Shown piece after piece: positions 26,204 through 36,128 of a stretch of 64,000 nucleotides of DNA. Origin of the DNA: Bacillus sp. S/N-304-OC-R1 (GTDB lineage Bacteria > Bacillota > Bacilli > Bacillales > Cytobacillaceae). The stretch covers positions 1 through 64,000 of the forward strand of contig NZ_JACWFE010000001.1 in the NCBI RefSeq assembly GCF_019749375.1. The letters run 5' to 3'. The notes under the pieces were generated by a model. The model was not told where the DNA came from. It ran no database searches and was given only the letters and a program-made list of their open reading frames with translations. The position numbers and the translations under genes were made by a program. How positions within the stretch are numbered: position 1 is the stretch's first letter; the number at the start of each line of letters is the position of its first letter.

Positions 26204-27925
26204 TTAACAATTTGCTGCAATAGGCAGCACGATATCCTGAACCTCAGTACCCTCCAATGTCTCTTTTTTCATAAGGGATTGCACTAAAATTTCAAATTGC
26301 GAACGGTTATTTTTTATTAGTTCTTCAGACTTTTCCAATGCCTTATGGAATAGTTCCTGCATTTTCAATTCTTTTTCAACTTTATTAAAGGTGAGGGTGA
26401 AACCATCTTCCAGCAGTCCAGTATCAACCATTTGCTCGATGACCTGCTTAGCTTGATGAACATCTCCACTTACCCCAATGCTATGTTCACCAAGAAAAAT
26501 GCGCTCAGCGACTCCGCCTGCGAGGATCATTGCAACTTGGTCAAGCATGTCGCTTGTTGTCGATAAATGCATCTCTTTCGGAATCGGAGCCACATATCCA
26601 AGTGCCTGACCGCGGGGAATAATCGTCGCTTTCCGTACTGAGCCAGGTTTAGTAATGGCTGCCACAAGTGCATGTCCAGCCTCATGAATAGCCACCCGTC
26701 TTTTTGTATCCTGATCCTGCAGAGCTCGAGTGGAACTTCCTAAGATCGTTCGGTCTAAGGCAAAATCCAGATCTTCTTTAGAAATGATATCTTTCCCATG
26801 ACGAACAGCTTTCCGGCTTGCAGTTTCAAAGAGAGAATGAAGATCGGCACCGGAAAAACCGGATGTGCTTTCGGCAAGCTCATCAAGTGAGTTCAAAATA
26901 TCTGCTGCAAGTACTCTATTTTTCGTATGAATCTCAATAATTTCTCTTCTTCCTTTTGTGTCTGGGAGTGGTACATGGAAAGAGAAATCAATTCTTCCAG
27001 GACGAAGAAAGGCATCATCGAGCATATCTTTTCGGTTTGTAGCGGCAATAAATAGAATGCCATCATTTGAGTGACCGCCATCAAGTTGAACGAGAAGCTC
27101 GGTTAGAGTTTTTTCACTTTCTTCACCGCCATGCTGCTTTCTTTTTCCGGCTAAAGCATCTACCTCATCAATGAATATGACAGCAGGTTTTTGCTTTCTG
27201 GCATTTTGAAACAAAGTCCGTACACGAGAAGCACCAACACCAACAAACATTTCGTTAAATGATGATCCGCTTGTTGAGAAGAAGGTAGCCCCAAGCTCCT
27301 TTGCAATAGCTTGAGCAAGCAAAGTTTTGCCTGTACCCGGAGGACCGTATAATAAAATTCCTTTTGGCGGTTTAACGCCCATCTTAAGTGAACGTTCCGG
27401 CTCTTTTAAAGTTGAAAGAGTTTGAATGATTTCTTCTTTCATTTCGCCTTGAATACCGCCGACGTCTGCTAATGAAATCGTTGGAAGCGGCCTTGCTTTT
27501 GATACACTTTCCTTCATTGTGTTCGCCGCACCCAGTCCACCTTTGCCTGATTTAAATATATATATGCCAATCCCTGCTAGTAACACAACTAATCCACCAA
27601 CTATCCATAATGCGAATGGACTTGTAGATGAGAATGTATATTGAACATGATAATTTTCTATTAATCTATCAAGTATCTGACTATTTGGTGGAACTTGAGA
27701 ATTATATTCACCATCTTTTGTCACAATAGTCAACTTTCCATTTTTATTTTCATTAATCGTAACTAATTCACCATTTTGAGAGGCGACAAGCTTTTCAACA
27801 GAAGAAAAGGGTATGGATGTAGCTTTATTTCCAAGTTGAACAGTCAAAATGAAAGCTGCTGTGACGAATAAAATACATGCAACAATTGTTATGATCGTTG
27901 AAGATTTCTTGAATTTATTTTTCAA
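26204..27925 (-). CDS. FtsH-type membrane AAA+ metalloprotease (paralog)
   Basis: 573 residues, shorter than housekeeping FtsH (about 640). Two membrane helices (about 10-28 and 104-125) frame an extracytoplasmic domain. AAA module: GPPGTGKT, pore loop EMFVGVGASR, Walker B VIFIDEVD, and second-region-of-homology Args in AFLRPGRID. The zinc motif HEAGH and the downstream Asp (SGDVHQAKQ) are intact, so it should be an active ATP-driven protease. The LRPGRFDRQ-type consensus is LRPGRIDFS here. TTG start at 27925 is 7 bases after AGGAGG. No ftsH-neighbour genes (tilS, hpt) lie nearby, so it is probably a second copy. Confidence 0.9.
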   Translation of the reverse strand: MKNKFKKSSTIITIVACILFVTAAFILTVQLGNKATSIPFSSVEKLVASQNGELVTINENKNGKLTIVTKDGEYNSQVPPNSQILDRLIENYHVQYTFSSTSPFALWIVGGLVVLLAGIGIYIFKSGKGGLGAANTMKESVSKARPLPTISLADVGGIQGEMKEEIIQTLSTLKEPERSLKMGVKPPKGILLYGPPGTGKTLLAQAIAKELGATFFSTSGSSFNEMFVGVGASRVRTLFQNARKQKPAVIFIDEVDALAGKRKQHGGEESEKTLTELLVQLDGGHSNDGILFIAATNRKDMLDDAFLRPGRIDFSFHVPLPDTKGRREIIEIHTKNRVLAADILNSLDELAESTSGFSGADLHSLFETASRKAVRHGKDIISKEDLDFALDRTILGSSTRALQDQDTKRRVAIHEAGHALVAAITKPGSVRKATIIPRGQALGYVAPIPKEMHLSTTSDMLDQVAMILAGGVAERIFLGEHSIGVSGDVHQAKQVIEQMVDTGLLEDGFTLTFNKVEKELKMQELFHKALEKSEELIKNNRSQFEILVQSLMKKETLEGTEVQDIVLPIAANC

Positions 27926-28198
27926 CCTTATCCCTCCTTACTGTTTCCTGTACTTATCCATTATAAGTAAGTTTTAAGGTCGGGAATAGGTCAATTTTCA
28001 TGTAAAATGATGAAAAAAATGGGATTTAATTAACAAGGAAATCATTGGATTGAAATAAGTTTTATTAACTTTCCGGCTCATCATCAGGCATGAAAAAAAT
28101 GAAGATAAGGGAGGATTATTAACGACTATTAAATAATTCTCCTTCACAAATGTTGGAAACTGTTATATACTGATTTTGGAATAATTGCATAAATCGTA

Positions 28199-28286
28199 AC
28201 CACAAGGGGAGCTGATCGCTGAGAGTGAACAGATTACTGTTCTGACCCTTTGAACCTGTTAGATAATTCTAGCGCAGGAATGTGGC
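28199..28286 (+). promoter_or_regulatory. TPP riboswitch (THI element)
   Basis: Conserved strings are AAGGGGAGCTG, GCTGAGAG, GACCCTTTGAACCTG and GCGCAGGAATGTGG. The closing stem is CCACA (28200-28204) with TGTGG (28281-28285). It precedes the thiamine transporter gene thiT. Confidence 0.97.
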
Positions 28287-28321
28287 ATGAATAGATGGGC
28301 TTTTTTCTGTCGTTTTCTATT

Positions 28322-28363
28322 CTCCCCTTGAGGTAACGAATCTACGAAAAGGGGAGTTTTTTT
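28322..28363 (+). terminator. TPP riboswitch terminator overlapping the thiT ribosome binding site
   Basis: CTCCCCTT (28322-28329) pairs with AAGGGGAG (28349-28356), followed by seven T and immediately the thiT ATG. The 3' arm is also the Shine-Dalgarno, so the hairpin would block translation of any read-through. Confidence 0.9.
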
Positions 28364-28963
28364 ATGAAAAAATTAGGTTTGCTCGCATTAATCGAAGCGT
28401 CATTTTTTGCAGCATTTGCCATCGTCTTAGATTTATTGCCTTCGATTAAACCAATGCCGTCCGTTTCAATTTCGATAGCAATGGTGCCAATTTTTATTCT
28501 TGCATTTCGTTGGGGGTTTAAAGTAAGCTTGCTTTCAGGTTTGCTCTGGGGAGTCCTCCAGATAGCGATGGGGGATGCATGGATAGCTACGCCAGTACAA
28601 GCATTTATTGAATATTTTATAGCATTTGCCTGCATCGGGTTTGCTGGCTTATTCTATAATTACATTCAAAAGGAATTAAGATATGGATCAAAGAAAAAAG
28701 CGATTGGCTGGATCATTGCCGGTGTTTTCACTGGTAGCATCGCAAGATATTTCTGGCACTTCATTGCAGGAGTTATTTTCTTCGGGGAATACGCGCCGGA
28801 AGGGATGTCACCGCTGCTGTTTTCATTCGCAGCAAATGGAGCTACAATGCTTGGCGCTGGGATTCTCTGCTCAATTGTAGTTGTACTTTTAATTAATACT
28901 GCGCCTCGGATAATTATTAGAAAAGATGATACTCTGTTAATTACACATAATAAGGCATCATAA
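28364..28963 (+). CDS. thiT: Energy-coupled thiamine transporter ThiT (S component)
   Basis: 199 residues, six predicted membrane helices, YuaJ/ThiT family. The substrate region has SGLLWGVLQIAMGDAW, matching the conserved W-G-x-x-Q pattern of ThiT. It would bind thiamine and couple to a shared ECF module encoded elsewhere. Control by TPP fits the riboswitch upstream. The ATG is set by the AAGGGGAG site in the terminator arm. Confidence 0.95.
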   Translation: MKKLGLLALIEASFFAAFAIVLDLLPSIKPMPSVSISIAMVPIFILAFRWGFKVSLLSGLLWGVLQIAMGDAWIATPVQAFIEYFIAFACIGFAGLFYNYIQKELRYGSKKKAIGWIIAGVFTGSIARYFWHFIAGVIFFGEYAPEGMSPLLFSFAANGATMLGAGILCSIVVVLLINTAPRIIIRKDDTLLITHNKAS

Positions 28964-28980
28964 TTTTTACAATTTCGTAT

Positions 28981-29014
28981 TACGCTTCTTGTTACCTAAG
29001 AAGCGTATTTTTTA
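28981..29014 (+). terminator. Terminator after thiT
   Basis: TACGCTTCTT (28981-28990), GTTACCT loop, AAGAAGCGTA (28998-29007), then TTTTTT. Confidence 0.88.
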
Positions 29015-29100
29015 CATAAAAACACTAGGTATAACTCATTATAAAATCCATTATAATAAATACAATTTGTAAAAAAGTGTAACTTTTTTACTTTAAAACT

Positions 29101-29122
29101 TTATCATAATGTCTTATGATAA
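29101..29122 (+). promoter_or_regulatory. Perfect palindrome ahead of the GntR gene, putative operator
   Basis: TTATCATAA (29101-29109), TGTC, TTATGATAA (29114-29122). Related CATRATGTC strings lie ahead of ald (30071-30079) and TCATAATGT ahead of the permease (34556-34564). Operator status is inferred. Confidence 0.5.
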
Positions 29123-29179
29123 TTAGTAATTATAAAACCATAATTGGATTTTAAATACTTTTAGAAGGAATGAAACCAT

Positions 29180-29902
29180 ATGGAATTAGATCCTAAAAGT
29201 CCAATACCCCTCCATATTCAATTAAAAGACGGGATTCAAACATTAATCAACGAAGGCTATTATAAAGAAAAAATTCCGAGCGAAAGAGAGTTAATGGACC
29301 GATATAAAGTGAGCAGGAGTACTGTAAGGGAAGCTGTATCTCATTTAGTTCGGGAAGGGGTATTAGAGAAGGTTCATGGTAAGGGAACTTTTATATCAAC
29401 AAAACCAATTGAAGAATGGCTTGGAAACTTAACGAGTACAACGGACACAATCCGCAAAATGGGCATGAAGCCCGATGCTAAATTAATTGAGCATGGCAGG
29501 GTCATTCCAACTCAGGATATTATTGATACAACAGGTTTTAAAGAAGCCTATTATATTAAAAGAATTCGGTATGCAGATGATCAGCCGCTTGCAATAGAAA
29601 TTCAATATTACCCGGTAGGAATAGGAGAAGAGCTCTCCAAATATGATATTGATAAAGGAACACTTTTTGATATTTTAGAACATAATTTAAACATAAAGCT
29701 GTCAGAAGCAAAACAAATTATTACGAGCAGTTTCTTATCAAAAGAGGATGCAGCATTACTTGGAGTACCTGAAAAATATAATGTATTAAATACTGAAAGA
29801 CTATTAATGGATGTGGAAGATAATTTAATTGAATATTATATTGCGTCTTTTCGAGCAGATTTGTATTCTTTCCGCATAAATTTATCGAAAAAGTTTACCT
29901 AG
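29180..29902 (+). CDS. GntR family regulator with UTRA ligand domain
   Basis: 240 residues. Winged helix at about 1-72 (PIPLHIQLKDGIQ, KIPSERELMDRYKVSRSTVR, VRKGxGTF-like VHGKGTFIS), then a UTRA/HutC-type effector domain (about 85-235). Its position directly before ald-tpa-xsc makes it the probable regulator of that taurine operon; the effector could be taurine or an intermediate. Proteobacterial TauR is a different (MocR) type. It has its own terminator, so it is a separate transcript. Confidence 0.9.
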   Translation: MELDPKSPIPLHIQLKDGIQTLINEGYYKEKIPSERELMDRYKVSRSTVREAVSHLVREGVLEKVHGKGTFISTKPIEEWLGNLTSTTDTIRKMGMKPDAKLIEHGRVIPTQDIIDTTGFKEAYYIKRIRYADDQPLAIEIQYYPVGIGEELSKYDIDKGTLFDILEHNLNIKLSEAKQIITSSFLSKEDAALLGVPEKYNVLNTERLLMDVEDNLIEYYIASFRADLYSFRINLSKKFT

Positions 29903-29937
29903 GGAAGTTAGTAAAAATCCCTTTATTTTAAGCACAG

Positions 29938-29971
29938 TTAGTCTACATCCGAAAGTAGATTAACTTTTTTT
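29938..29971 (+). terminator. Terminator after the GntR gene
   Basis: TTAGTCTAC (29938-29946) pairs with GTAGATTAA (29955-29963), then CTTTTTTT. Confidence 0.8.
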
Positions 29972-30055
29972 GCAAAAAATATTATTTTTTTATTTAGAAT
30001 ATATTGAAAATTAGAAACATCTATGTTTTAATAAATTTAAAGATCATCATAGCTC

Positions 30056-30090
30056 AACTGGTACGGACGACATGATGTCATGATGATAAT
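30056..30090 (+). promoter_or_regulatory. Putative GntR-type operator region ahead of ald
   Basis: AACTGGTACGGACGACA (30056-30072) resembles the TGGT-N-AGAC core used by HutC-type GntR proteins. The palindrome CATGATGTCATG (30071-30082) overlaps it. AACTG and GGACRACA recur ahead of the permease gene (34536-34554). These matches are by eye. Confidence 0.35.
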
Positions 30091-30134
30091 AATTTAAAAG
30101 GAAAAAAATTAATTCCTAGAAAGGACGGGTAATC

Positions 30135-31265
30135 ATGATAATTGGCGTACCAAAGGAAATAAAAAACAATGAAAACCGTGTCTCGATGACCCCTGCCAGT
30201 GTTACCCAATTCGTAAAATCTGGACATAAGATTATCATTGAGAAAGGAGCTGGCCTAGGAAGTGGAATAACAGATGAACAGTATGAAAAAGCCGGTGCCC
30301 AAATCGTTCCAAGTGCAAAGGATGCATGGGGAGCAGATATGGTAATGAAGGTTAAGGAGCCGCAGCCGGTAGAGTATACATTTTTTCGCGAAGATTTAAT
30401 CCTGTTCACGTATCTCCATCTAGCAGCTGAGCCAGACCTAACAAAGGCATTAATTGAAAGCAAAGTAACAGCGATCGCATATGAGACGATCCAGCTTGAA
30501 AACAGATCACTTCCGTTATTAACACCAATGAGCGAAATTGCTGGACGGATGTCTGTTCAAATTGGTGCCCAATTTCTAGAAAAGATTTACGGTGGAAAAG
30601 GGGTCCTTCTTGGAGGCGTGCCAGGTGTGAAGCCAGGCAAGGTTGTTATTATTGGCGGTGGAGTTGTTGGAACTAATGCAGCGAAAATGGCCATCGGACT
30701 CGGTGCAGATGTTTCCATTATTGACATTAGTACAGAACGTCTTCGTCAGCTGGATGATCAATTTGGCGGAAGGCTGAAGACAATCATGTCAAACCCATTC
30801 AATATTGCACAGGAAGTGAAGGAAGCAGATCTTGTTATAGGGGCCGTGCTAATTCCTGGTGCAAAAGCGCCACAGCTCGTAACTGAAGAAATGGTTAAGG
30901 AAATGGAAGAAGGCTCAGTCGTTATTGATGTAGCCATCGATCAAGGAGGGTCTATCGCTACATGTAATAGGATATCATCACATGACTCTCCAACTTATAT
31001 AAAACACGGGGTTTTACACTATGCTGTTCCAAATATTCCAGGAGCCGTTTCGAAAACTGCAACTTTTGCACTTTCAAATACGACAGCACCTTATGGATTA
31101 ATCTTGGCGAATAAAGGAGTTTATCAATCGATTGAACAGCATCCGGCAATTGCTAAAGGAGTCAATACGATGAATGGAAAAGTAACATATAAAGCCGTTT
31201 CTGAAGCACAGAATTATCCATTTACATCTGTTTATGATTTGACAAAAGCAGCGACCACTTTATAA
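30135..31265 (+). CDS. ald: Alanine dehydrogenase
   Basis: 376 residues. N-terminal motif [17 protein letters not shown], substrate region [10 protein letters not shown] and LHLAAEP, NAD-binding [20 protein letters not shown], and the late [16 protein letters not shown]. It converts L-alanine to pyruvate plus ammonium with NAD+. In this operon it would regenerate the pyruvate used by Tpa, as known for bacterial taurine dissimilation. A housekeeping copy may exist elsewhere. Confidence 0.96.
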   Translation: MIIGVPKEIKNNENRVSMTPASVTQFVKSGHKIIIEKGAGLGSGITDEQYEKAGAQIVPSAKDAWGADMVMKVKEPQPVEYTFFREDLILFTYLHLAAEPDLTKALIESKVTAIAYETIQLENRSLPLLTPMSEIAGRMSVQIGAQFLEKIYGGKGVLLGGVPGVKPGKVVIIGGGVVGTNAAKMAIGLGADVSIIDISTERLRQLDDQFGGRLKTIMSNPFNIAQEVKEADLVIGAVLIPGAKAPQLVTEEMVKEMEEGSVVIDVAIDQGGSIATCNRISSHDSPTYIKHGVLHYAVPNIPGAVSKTATFALSNTTAPYGLILANKGVYQSIEQHPAIAKGVNTMNGKVTYKAVSEAQNYPFTSVYDLTKAATTL

Positions 31266-31281
31266 AGGAGGCATGGAAAAA

Positions 31282-32643
31282 ATGGCAAAAGTTCAAATGA
31301 TAGAAAACGATCAATTAGTGAAACAAGATCATGATCATTTATGGCATGCAATGAGCAGATATGTAAAAGGCGGCAAACCAATGGTTGCAGAGTCCGGGGA
31401 AGGTGCCTGGTTTACTGATATTGAAGGAAACCGCTATTTAGATGGGGTATCCGGATTATGGTGCTTAAACCTAGGTCACGGCCGAAAAGAAATTGTTGAC
31501 GCTGCAGCAGAACAAATGATGAAACTTTCTTATTTTCCTCTTACGTTAAGTCACATTCCAGCCATCCAGTTATCCGCAAAAATCAGTGATCTTCTTGGTG
31601 ATTCATACACAACTTTTTTCTCGAATAGCGGATCAGAAGCAAATGAAACCGCTTTTAAAATTGCACGACAATACCATTATCAAAATGGTAATCCAGAAAA
31701 GCATAAAATTATTTCCCGTTACCGTGCCTATCATGGGACAACATTGGGTGCACTAAGTGCAACAGCACAAGCAAATAGAAGATATAAGTATGGACCTAGT
31801 ATGCCAGGTTTCTTGCATGTTCCACCTCCATACAGCTATCGCTGCCCGTTTGGTGAAGAAGTAACCGACTGTGATAAACAAGCAGCTGATTTCATCGACC
31901 AAATCATTGCCTGGGAGGGATCAGAAACAGTTGCTGCCGTTATCATGGAGCCTTTCATTTCAGGAGGAGGCGTCATTGTTCCGTCACCTGCTTACCTGCA
32001 GAGGGTTGCTGAGATCTGTAAAAAGCATGATGTCCTTCTTATTATGGATGAAGTTGTTTCAGGATTCGGAAGAACTGGAAAAATGTTTGGGTTCATGCAT
32101 TCTGAAGGTGTTCAGCCTGATATCATCACTATGGCTAAAGGATTAACGAGCGGTTATTTACCATTAGGAGCAACGGCCGTTCACTCAAGAATTTATGAAA
32201 TGTTTAAGGAAGAAGGAGCTTCTAATCACTTAAGACATGTTTCCACTTATGGCGGCCATCCTGCGAGCTGTGCAGTAGCACTAAAAAACATTGAAATTAT
32301 TGAAAATGAGAATATTGTCGGTAGGGTAGCAGAACTTGGGGAACGTATATTAGGTAGATTAAGAGATTTAATTTCCCATAAAAATGTTGGAGAGGTCCGT
32401 CATACTGGTTTCCTTTATGGAATTGAAATGGTAGAGGATAAAGAATCAAAAACACCTGTATCAGATCAATTTATGGCTAATATTATTGCACGCTGTAAGG
32501 AAAAAGGGCTAATAATCGGCAGAAATGGTGATACAGTTCCTGGTTTTAATAACGTCCTTATTATTGCACCGCCGCTTATTTCAACTGAGGATGATTTAAA
32601 TTTTGTAGTTGAGACAGTAACAGACGTACTTCAAAATATCTAA
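31282..32643 (+). CDS. tpa: Taurine-pyruvate aminotransferase (class III)
   Basis: 453 residues, fold-type I class III aminotransferase. Motifs: WFTDIEGNRYLDGVSGLW, NSGSEANETAFK, YRAYHGTTLGALSAT, LLIMDEVVSGFGRTG, and the PLP Lys in TMAKGLTSGYLPLGAT. Taurine as donor is inferred because the gene lies between ald and xsc, the Bilophila-type and related taurine arrangements; omega-amino-acid transaminases look similar. The start is ATG at 31282, 10 bases after AAGGAGG; ATG 31273 is too close to that site. Product: sulfoacetaldehyde plus alanine. Confidence 0.87.
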   Translation: MAKVQMIENDQLVKQDHDHLWHAMSRYVKGGKPMVAESGEGAWFTDIEGNRYLDGVSGLWCLNLGHGRKEIVDAAAEQMMKLSYFPLTLSHIPAIQLSAKISDLLGDSYTTFFSNSGSEANETAFKIARQYHYQNGNPEKHKIISRYRAYHGTTLGALSATAQANRRYKYGPSMPGFLHVPPPYSYRCPFGEEVTDCDKQAADFIDQIIAWEGSETVAAVIMEPFISGGGVIVPSPAYLQRVAEICKKHDVLLIMDEVVSGFGRTGKMFGFMHSEGVQPDIITMAKGLTSGYLPLGATAVHSRIYEMFKEEGASNHLRHVSTYGGHPASCAVALKNIEIIENENIVGRVAELGERILGRLRDLISHKNVGEVRHTGFLYGIEMVEDKESKTPVSDQFMANIIARCKEKGLIIGRNGDTVPGFNNVLIIAPPLISTEDDLNFVVETVTDVLQNI

Positions 32644-32678
32644 TTAAAATATAAAACTTTGAAAAGGAAGTGCTGATA

Positions 32679-34451
32679 ATGGCAAAAGTAGAAAAAGAAT
32701 TAGAAGCAATTAAAACAAAAAAATTAAAAATGACACCAAGTGAAGCAATTGTAGAAACATTAGTAGCTGAGGGCGTTACTCATATTTCAGGAATTCTTGG
32801 ATCTGCCTTTATGGATCTGCTAGATTTACTGCCTACAGCAGGAATTCGTTTCATTGGTGTTCGCCATGAACAAAGTGCAGCACATATGGAAGATGCCTAT
32901 ACGAGAGTGAGTGGAGTGGCAGGAGTCGTCATTGGGCAAAATGGACCAGGTATAACAAATATGGTGACATCAGTTGCTGCGGCCAATCAGGCTCATACTC
33001 CAATGGTTGTTATTTCACCATCTGCTGGAACTCCAACAGTTGGTTGGGATGGCTTCCAGGAATGTGATCAAGTTTCTATATTTAAAGCGATTACGAAGGA
33101 GACAGTTCGTGTAACCCACCCGAAACGTGTTGCTGATTGTCTAAGAACAGCATTTAGAATAGCTTATGCAGAGCGTGGACCTGTACTATTTGATATTCCG
33201 AGAGATTATTTCTATGGAGAGGTTGAGGATTATATTCTTGAGCCTCATCAATATCGTGTAGATAATAGAGGCTGCGGCTCATTAGAATCCATTGATCGTG
33301 CCGTTGAATTACTGGCGACAGCAAAAAATCCAGTCATTATTTCGGGTAGGGGAGTAGTGGATTCAGATGGTATTGAAGCAGTAAAGGAAATTGCTGAATA
33401 CTTGACAATTCCAACTGCCGTTTCTTATATGCATAATGATGCATTCCCAGCCAATCACCCATTAGCAGTTGGTCCCATTGGCTATATGGGATCAAAAGCG
33501 GCTATGAATACGCTAAAGGAGGCAGATGTTTTATTAGCAATTGGTACTAGACTTTCTGTCTTTGGTACTCTTCCTTGCTATGATATCGATTACTTCCCGA
33601 AAAATGCGAAGATTATTCAAATTGATATTAATCCACGAAACATTGCCCGTACTCATCCTGTAGAAGTAGGCATTATCGGGGATGCAAATGAAGCAGCTCA
33701 AGAAATTGCCAAGAGATTAAAAGAAAAGCTGCCTAATCAGGAACCAAATCAAGAAAGACTGCTGAAAGCAGCAAAGGAAAAGGAAAAGTGGGAGAAGGAG
33801 CTTGTTGAACTTGCTATGGTTGAAGGCAATCCTATTAATCCGCGCCGCGCACTTTTAGAGCTGACTAAGGTTTTACCTGAAAATGCAATTGTCACAACGG
33901 ATATAGGAAATGTATCTTCAACAGCTAATGCTTATTTGAAATTCAACAATCCACGTCAGCACATTGCTGCCTTGACATTTGGAAATACAGGCTTTGCTTA
34001 TCCATCAGCATTAGGTGCTAAGCTTGCTAACCCGAACAGTCCGGTAATTGCTATTGTAGGGGATGGAGCATGGGGCATGAGTCTTCATGAAGTAAGTACA
34101 GCTGTGGAAGAAAACATTCCAGTTGTTGCTTGTGTATTTAATAATAATGCATGGTGTGCTGAGAAGAAGAACCAAGTCGATTTCTATAATAACCGATTTG
34201 TTGGTGCTGATATTCAAAACCCTGATTTCGCTGAAGTTGCCCGTTCAATGGGTGCAGTTGGAATGAGTGTGAATAAACCAGAGGAAGTCGGACCAGCAAT
34301 CCAAAAAGCCATTGAACTGAACAAACCTGTAGTTATTGATATTCAAGTAGATGGAACACAGCTTGCTCCGCCATTCCGAAAGGATGCGCTGCAAATGCCA
34401 ACGAGATTTTTGCCAAAATATGCTCATTTAGATCATAAGAACTGGCAATAA
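32679..34451 (+). CDS. xsc: Sulfoacetaldehyde acetyltransferase
   Basis: 590 residues, thiamine-diphosphate enzyme. Pattern typical of Xsc: [50 protein letters not shown] (catalytic Glu), [10 protein letters not shown]. The ThDP/Mg motif [12 protein letters not shown] ends with NNNAW. It converts sulfoacetaldehyde and phosphate to acetyl phosphate and sulfite, the desulfonation step. ATG at 32679 follows AAGGAAG. Third gene of ald-tpa-xsc. No phosphotransacetylase or sulfite exporter gene is adjacent, so these would come from elsewhere. Confidence 0.92.
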   Translation: MAKVEKELEAIKTKKLKMTPSEAIVETLVAEGVTHISGILGSAFMDLLDLLPTAGIRFIGVRHEQSAAHMEDAYTRVSGVAGVVIGQNGPGITNMVTSVAAANQAHTPMVVISPSAGTPTVGWDGFQECDQVSIFKAITKETVRVTHPKRVADCLRTAFRIAYAERGPVLFDIPRDYFYGEVEDYILEPHQYRVDNRGCGSLESIDRAVELLATAKNPVIISGRGVVDSDGIEAVKEIAEYLTIPTAVSYMHNDAFPANHPLAVGPIGYMGSKAAMNTLKEADVLLAIGTRLSVFGTLPCYDIDYFPKNAKIIQIDINPRNIARTHPVEVGIIGDANEAAQEIAKRLKEKLPNQEPNQERLLKAAKEKEKWEKELVELAMVEGNPINPRRALLELTKVLPENAIVTTDIGNVSSTANAYLKFNNPRQHIAALTFGNTGFAYPSALGAKLANPNSPVIAIVGDGAWGMSLHEVSTAVEENIPVVACVFNNNAWCAEKKNQVDFYNNRFVGADIQNPDFAEVARSMGAVGMSVNKPEEVGPAIQKAIELNKPVVIDIQVDGTQLAPPFRKDALQMPTRFLPKYAHLDHKNWQ

Positions 34452-34458
34452 CCTTTCG

Positions 34459-34497
34459 AGGAGCTTAAAACATACATATTTTTAAGCTCCTTTTTTA
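34459..34497 (+). terminator. Terminator after ald-tpa-xsc
   Basis: AGGAGCTTAAAA (34459-34470) pairs with TTTTAAGCTCCT (34480-34491), then TTTTT. The permease downstream therefore needs its own promoter. Confidence 0.88.
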
Positions 34498-34535
34498 ATG
34501 AAACAAGCTATAACAAGTTATATACTCTTTAATTT

Positions 34536-34564
34536 AACTGAGACTAGGACAACACTCATAATGT
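34536..34564 (+). promoter_or_regulatory. Motif shared with the ald upstream region
   Basis: AACTG and GGACAACA (34536-34554) resemble 30056-30072, and TCATAATGT (34556-34564) recurs at 29104-29112. This suggests that the permease belongs to the same regulon. Confidence 0.3.
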
Positions 34565-34629
34565 TTTTCCAAATTTTCATTATACTTTTGCTGTATTGTA
34601 ATGCTAATTAATTAGTGGAGGATGAATTA

Positions 34630-36111
34630 ATGGATAATAGGGTGCAATTAGAGAAAACCTTTAAACCGCAATGGATTTGGGCTATTGCCCTAGGATCAGC
34701 AATCGGATGGGGATGCTTCATTCTGCCAACGGAATGGATGGGGATGGCGGGACCATTGGGTGCCATTATCGGATTAGGCATCGGTGCAATCCTCATGATG
34801 ATTATTGCCATTAGCTACGGAGTGTTAATCGAAAAGTATCCTGTTTCTGGTGGAGAATTTGCTTATGCATATTTAGGCTTTGGTCGCGATCATGCCTTTG
34901 TATGTGGATGGTTTTTAACACTTGGTTATATTTGTATCGTTGCTCTAAATGCCTCTGCTTTGGCCCTTGCAGGGAAGTTTTTGCTTCCTTCGATTACAAA
35001 CTTTGTATTTCTATATGAAATTAATGGCTGGCAAGTTTATCTTGGTGAAATCATCATTGCAACTGTTGCCCTGATTGTCTTTGCCTATCTTAATATGAAG
35101 GGTGCTTCTCTGTCAGGGAATCTTCAATATATTTTCTGTATTATCCTCGTGGCAGGTGTTAGTCTGCTAACAATAAGTATGATCTTAAGTCCAACGAGTG
35201 ATTTGAGTAATCTTAAGCCACTTTTTAATCCCAGTGTCCCAACTTTATCAGGGATTATTGCGATAATTGCCATTGCTCCATGGGCATTTGTAGGATTTGA
35301 TAATATTCCCCAGGCAGCAGAAGAATTTAATTTCCCTCCTAAGAAAGCTTTTAATCTAATTATTTATTCATTAATTGTCGCTGCAGGTTTATATTCATTT
35401 ATGATTATCGCCACAGCAGTAGCGGTGCCATGGCAGCAGCTCGTTGAAGGCAAACCGATATGGGGGACTGGTGATGTAGTTTCAAGTACTCTTGGCATTA
35501 TTGGAATATTATTGCTTGCTATATCCCTTTGCATGGGTATTTTTACAGGTTTAAATGGATTCTATGTGTCAACTAGCAGGCTCATGTTTGCAATGGGACG
35601 AGCAAAGGTCATCCCAGCCGTATTTTCTAAGCTTCACCCTAAATATGGAACACCATATGTTGGAATTATCTTTACTTGTGCAGTCTGTTTAATTGCTCCT
35701 TGGTTTGGCCGCCCAGTCCTTCTTTGGATTGTTGATATGTCTGCAACTGGAGTTACAATAGCCTATTTCTATACATGCATTACTGCATATAAACTATTTA
35801 AATGGAATGAAAGCGGACCATCAGAACGTGAAGTGGCTCCAGTAAAGAAATTTTTTGCTTTAATCGGCGCCATTAGTGGTTTAGCGTTCCTCGGTTTATT
35901 ACTGATCCCTGGATCATCTTCAGCTTTAGGAACTCCATCATTAATTGCTCTTGCAATTTGGACGGTCCTAGGAATTGTGTTTTATTTATTTAAGAGAAAA
36001 GAGTATCACCAAATCTCAAAAAGTAAATTGGATTATTACATTTTAGGAAAAACACAGCCGAATAATGATAGTAATGAAAGTGAAACCCCTCCAGTGCATT
36101 TGGATGCATAA
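34630..36111 (+). CDS. APC superfamily permease, candidate taurine importer
   Basis: 493 residues with about 12 membrane helices. The N-terminal unwound helix IALGSAIGWGCFILPTEWMG and the later AFVGFDNIPQAAEE match amino acid/polyamine/organocation transporters. ATG at 34630 follows GTGGAGG. Position after xsc, plus shared upstream motifs, suggests uptake of taurine or a related amine; this is inference. If correct, a secondary transporter replaces the TauABC system used elsewhere. Confidence 0.82.
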   Translation: MDNRVQLEKTFKPQWIWAIALGSAIGWGCFILPTEWMGMAGPLGAIIGLGIGAILMMIIAISYGVLIEKYPVSGGEFAYAYLGFGRDHAFVCGWFLTLGYICIVALNASALALAGKFLLPSITNFVFLYEINGWQVYLGEIIIATVALIVFAYLNMKGASLSGNLQYIFCIILVAGVSLLTISMILSPTSDLSNLKPLFNPSVPTLSGIIAIIAIAPWAFVGFDNIPQAAEEFNFPPKKAFNLIIYSLIVAAGLYSFMIIATAVAVPWQQLVEGKPIWGTGDVVSSTLGIIGILLLAISLCMGIFTGLNGFYVSTSRLMFAMGRAKVIPAVFSKLHPKYGTPYVGIIFTCAVCLIAPWFGRPVLLWIVDMSATGVTIAYFYTCITAYKLFKWNESGPSEREVAPVKKFFALIGAISGLAFLGLLLIPGSSSALGTPSLIALAIWTVLGIVFYLFKRKEYHQISKSKLDYYILGKTQPNNDSNESETPPVHLDA

Positions 36112-36128
36112 TATTCAACTAATAATTC

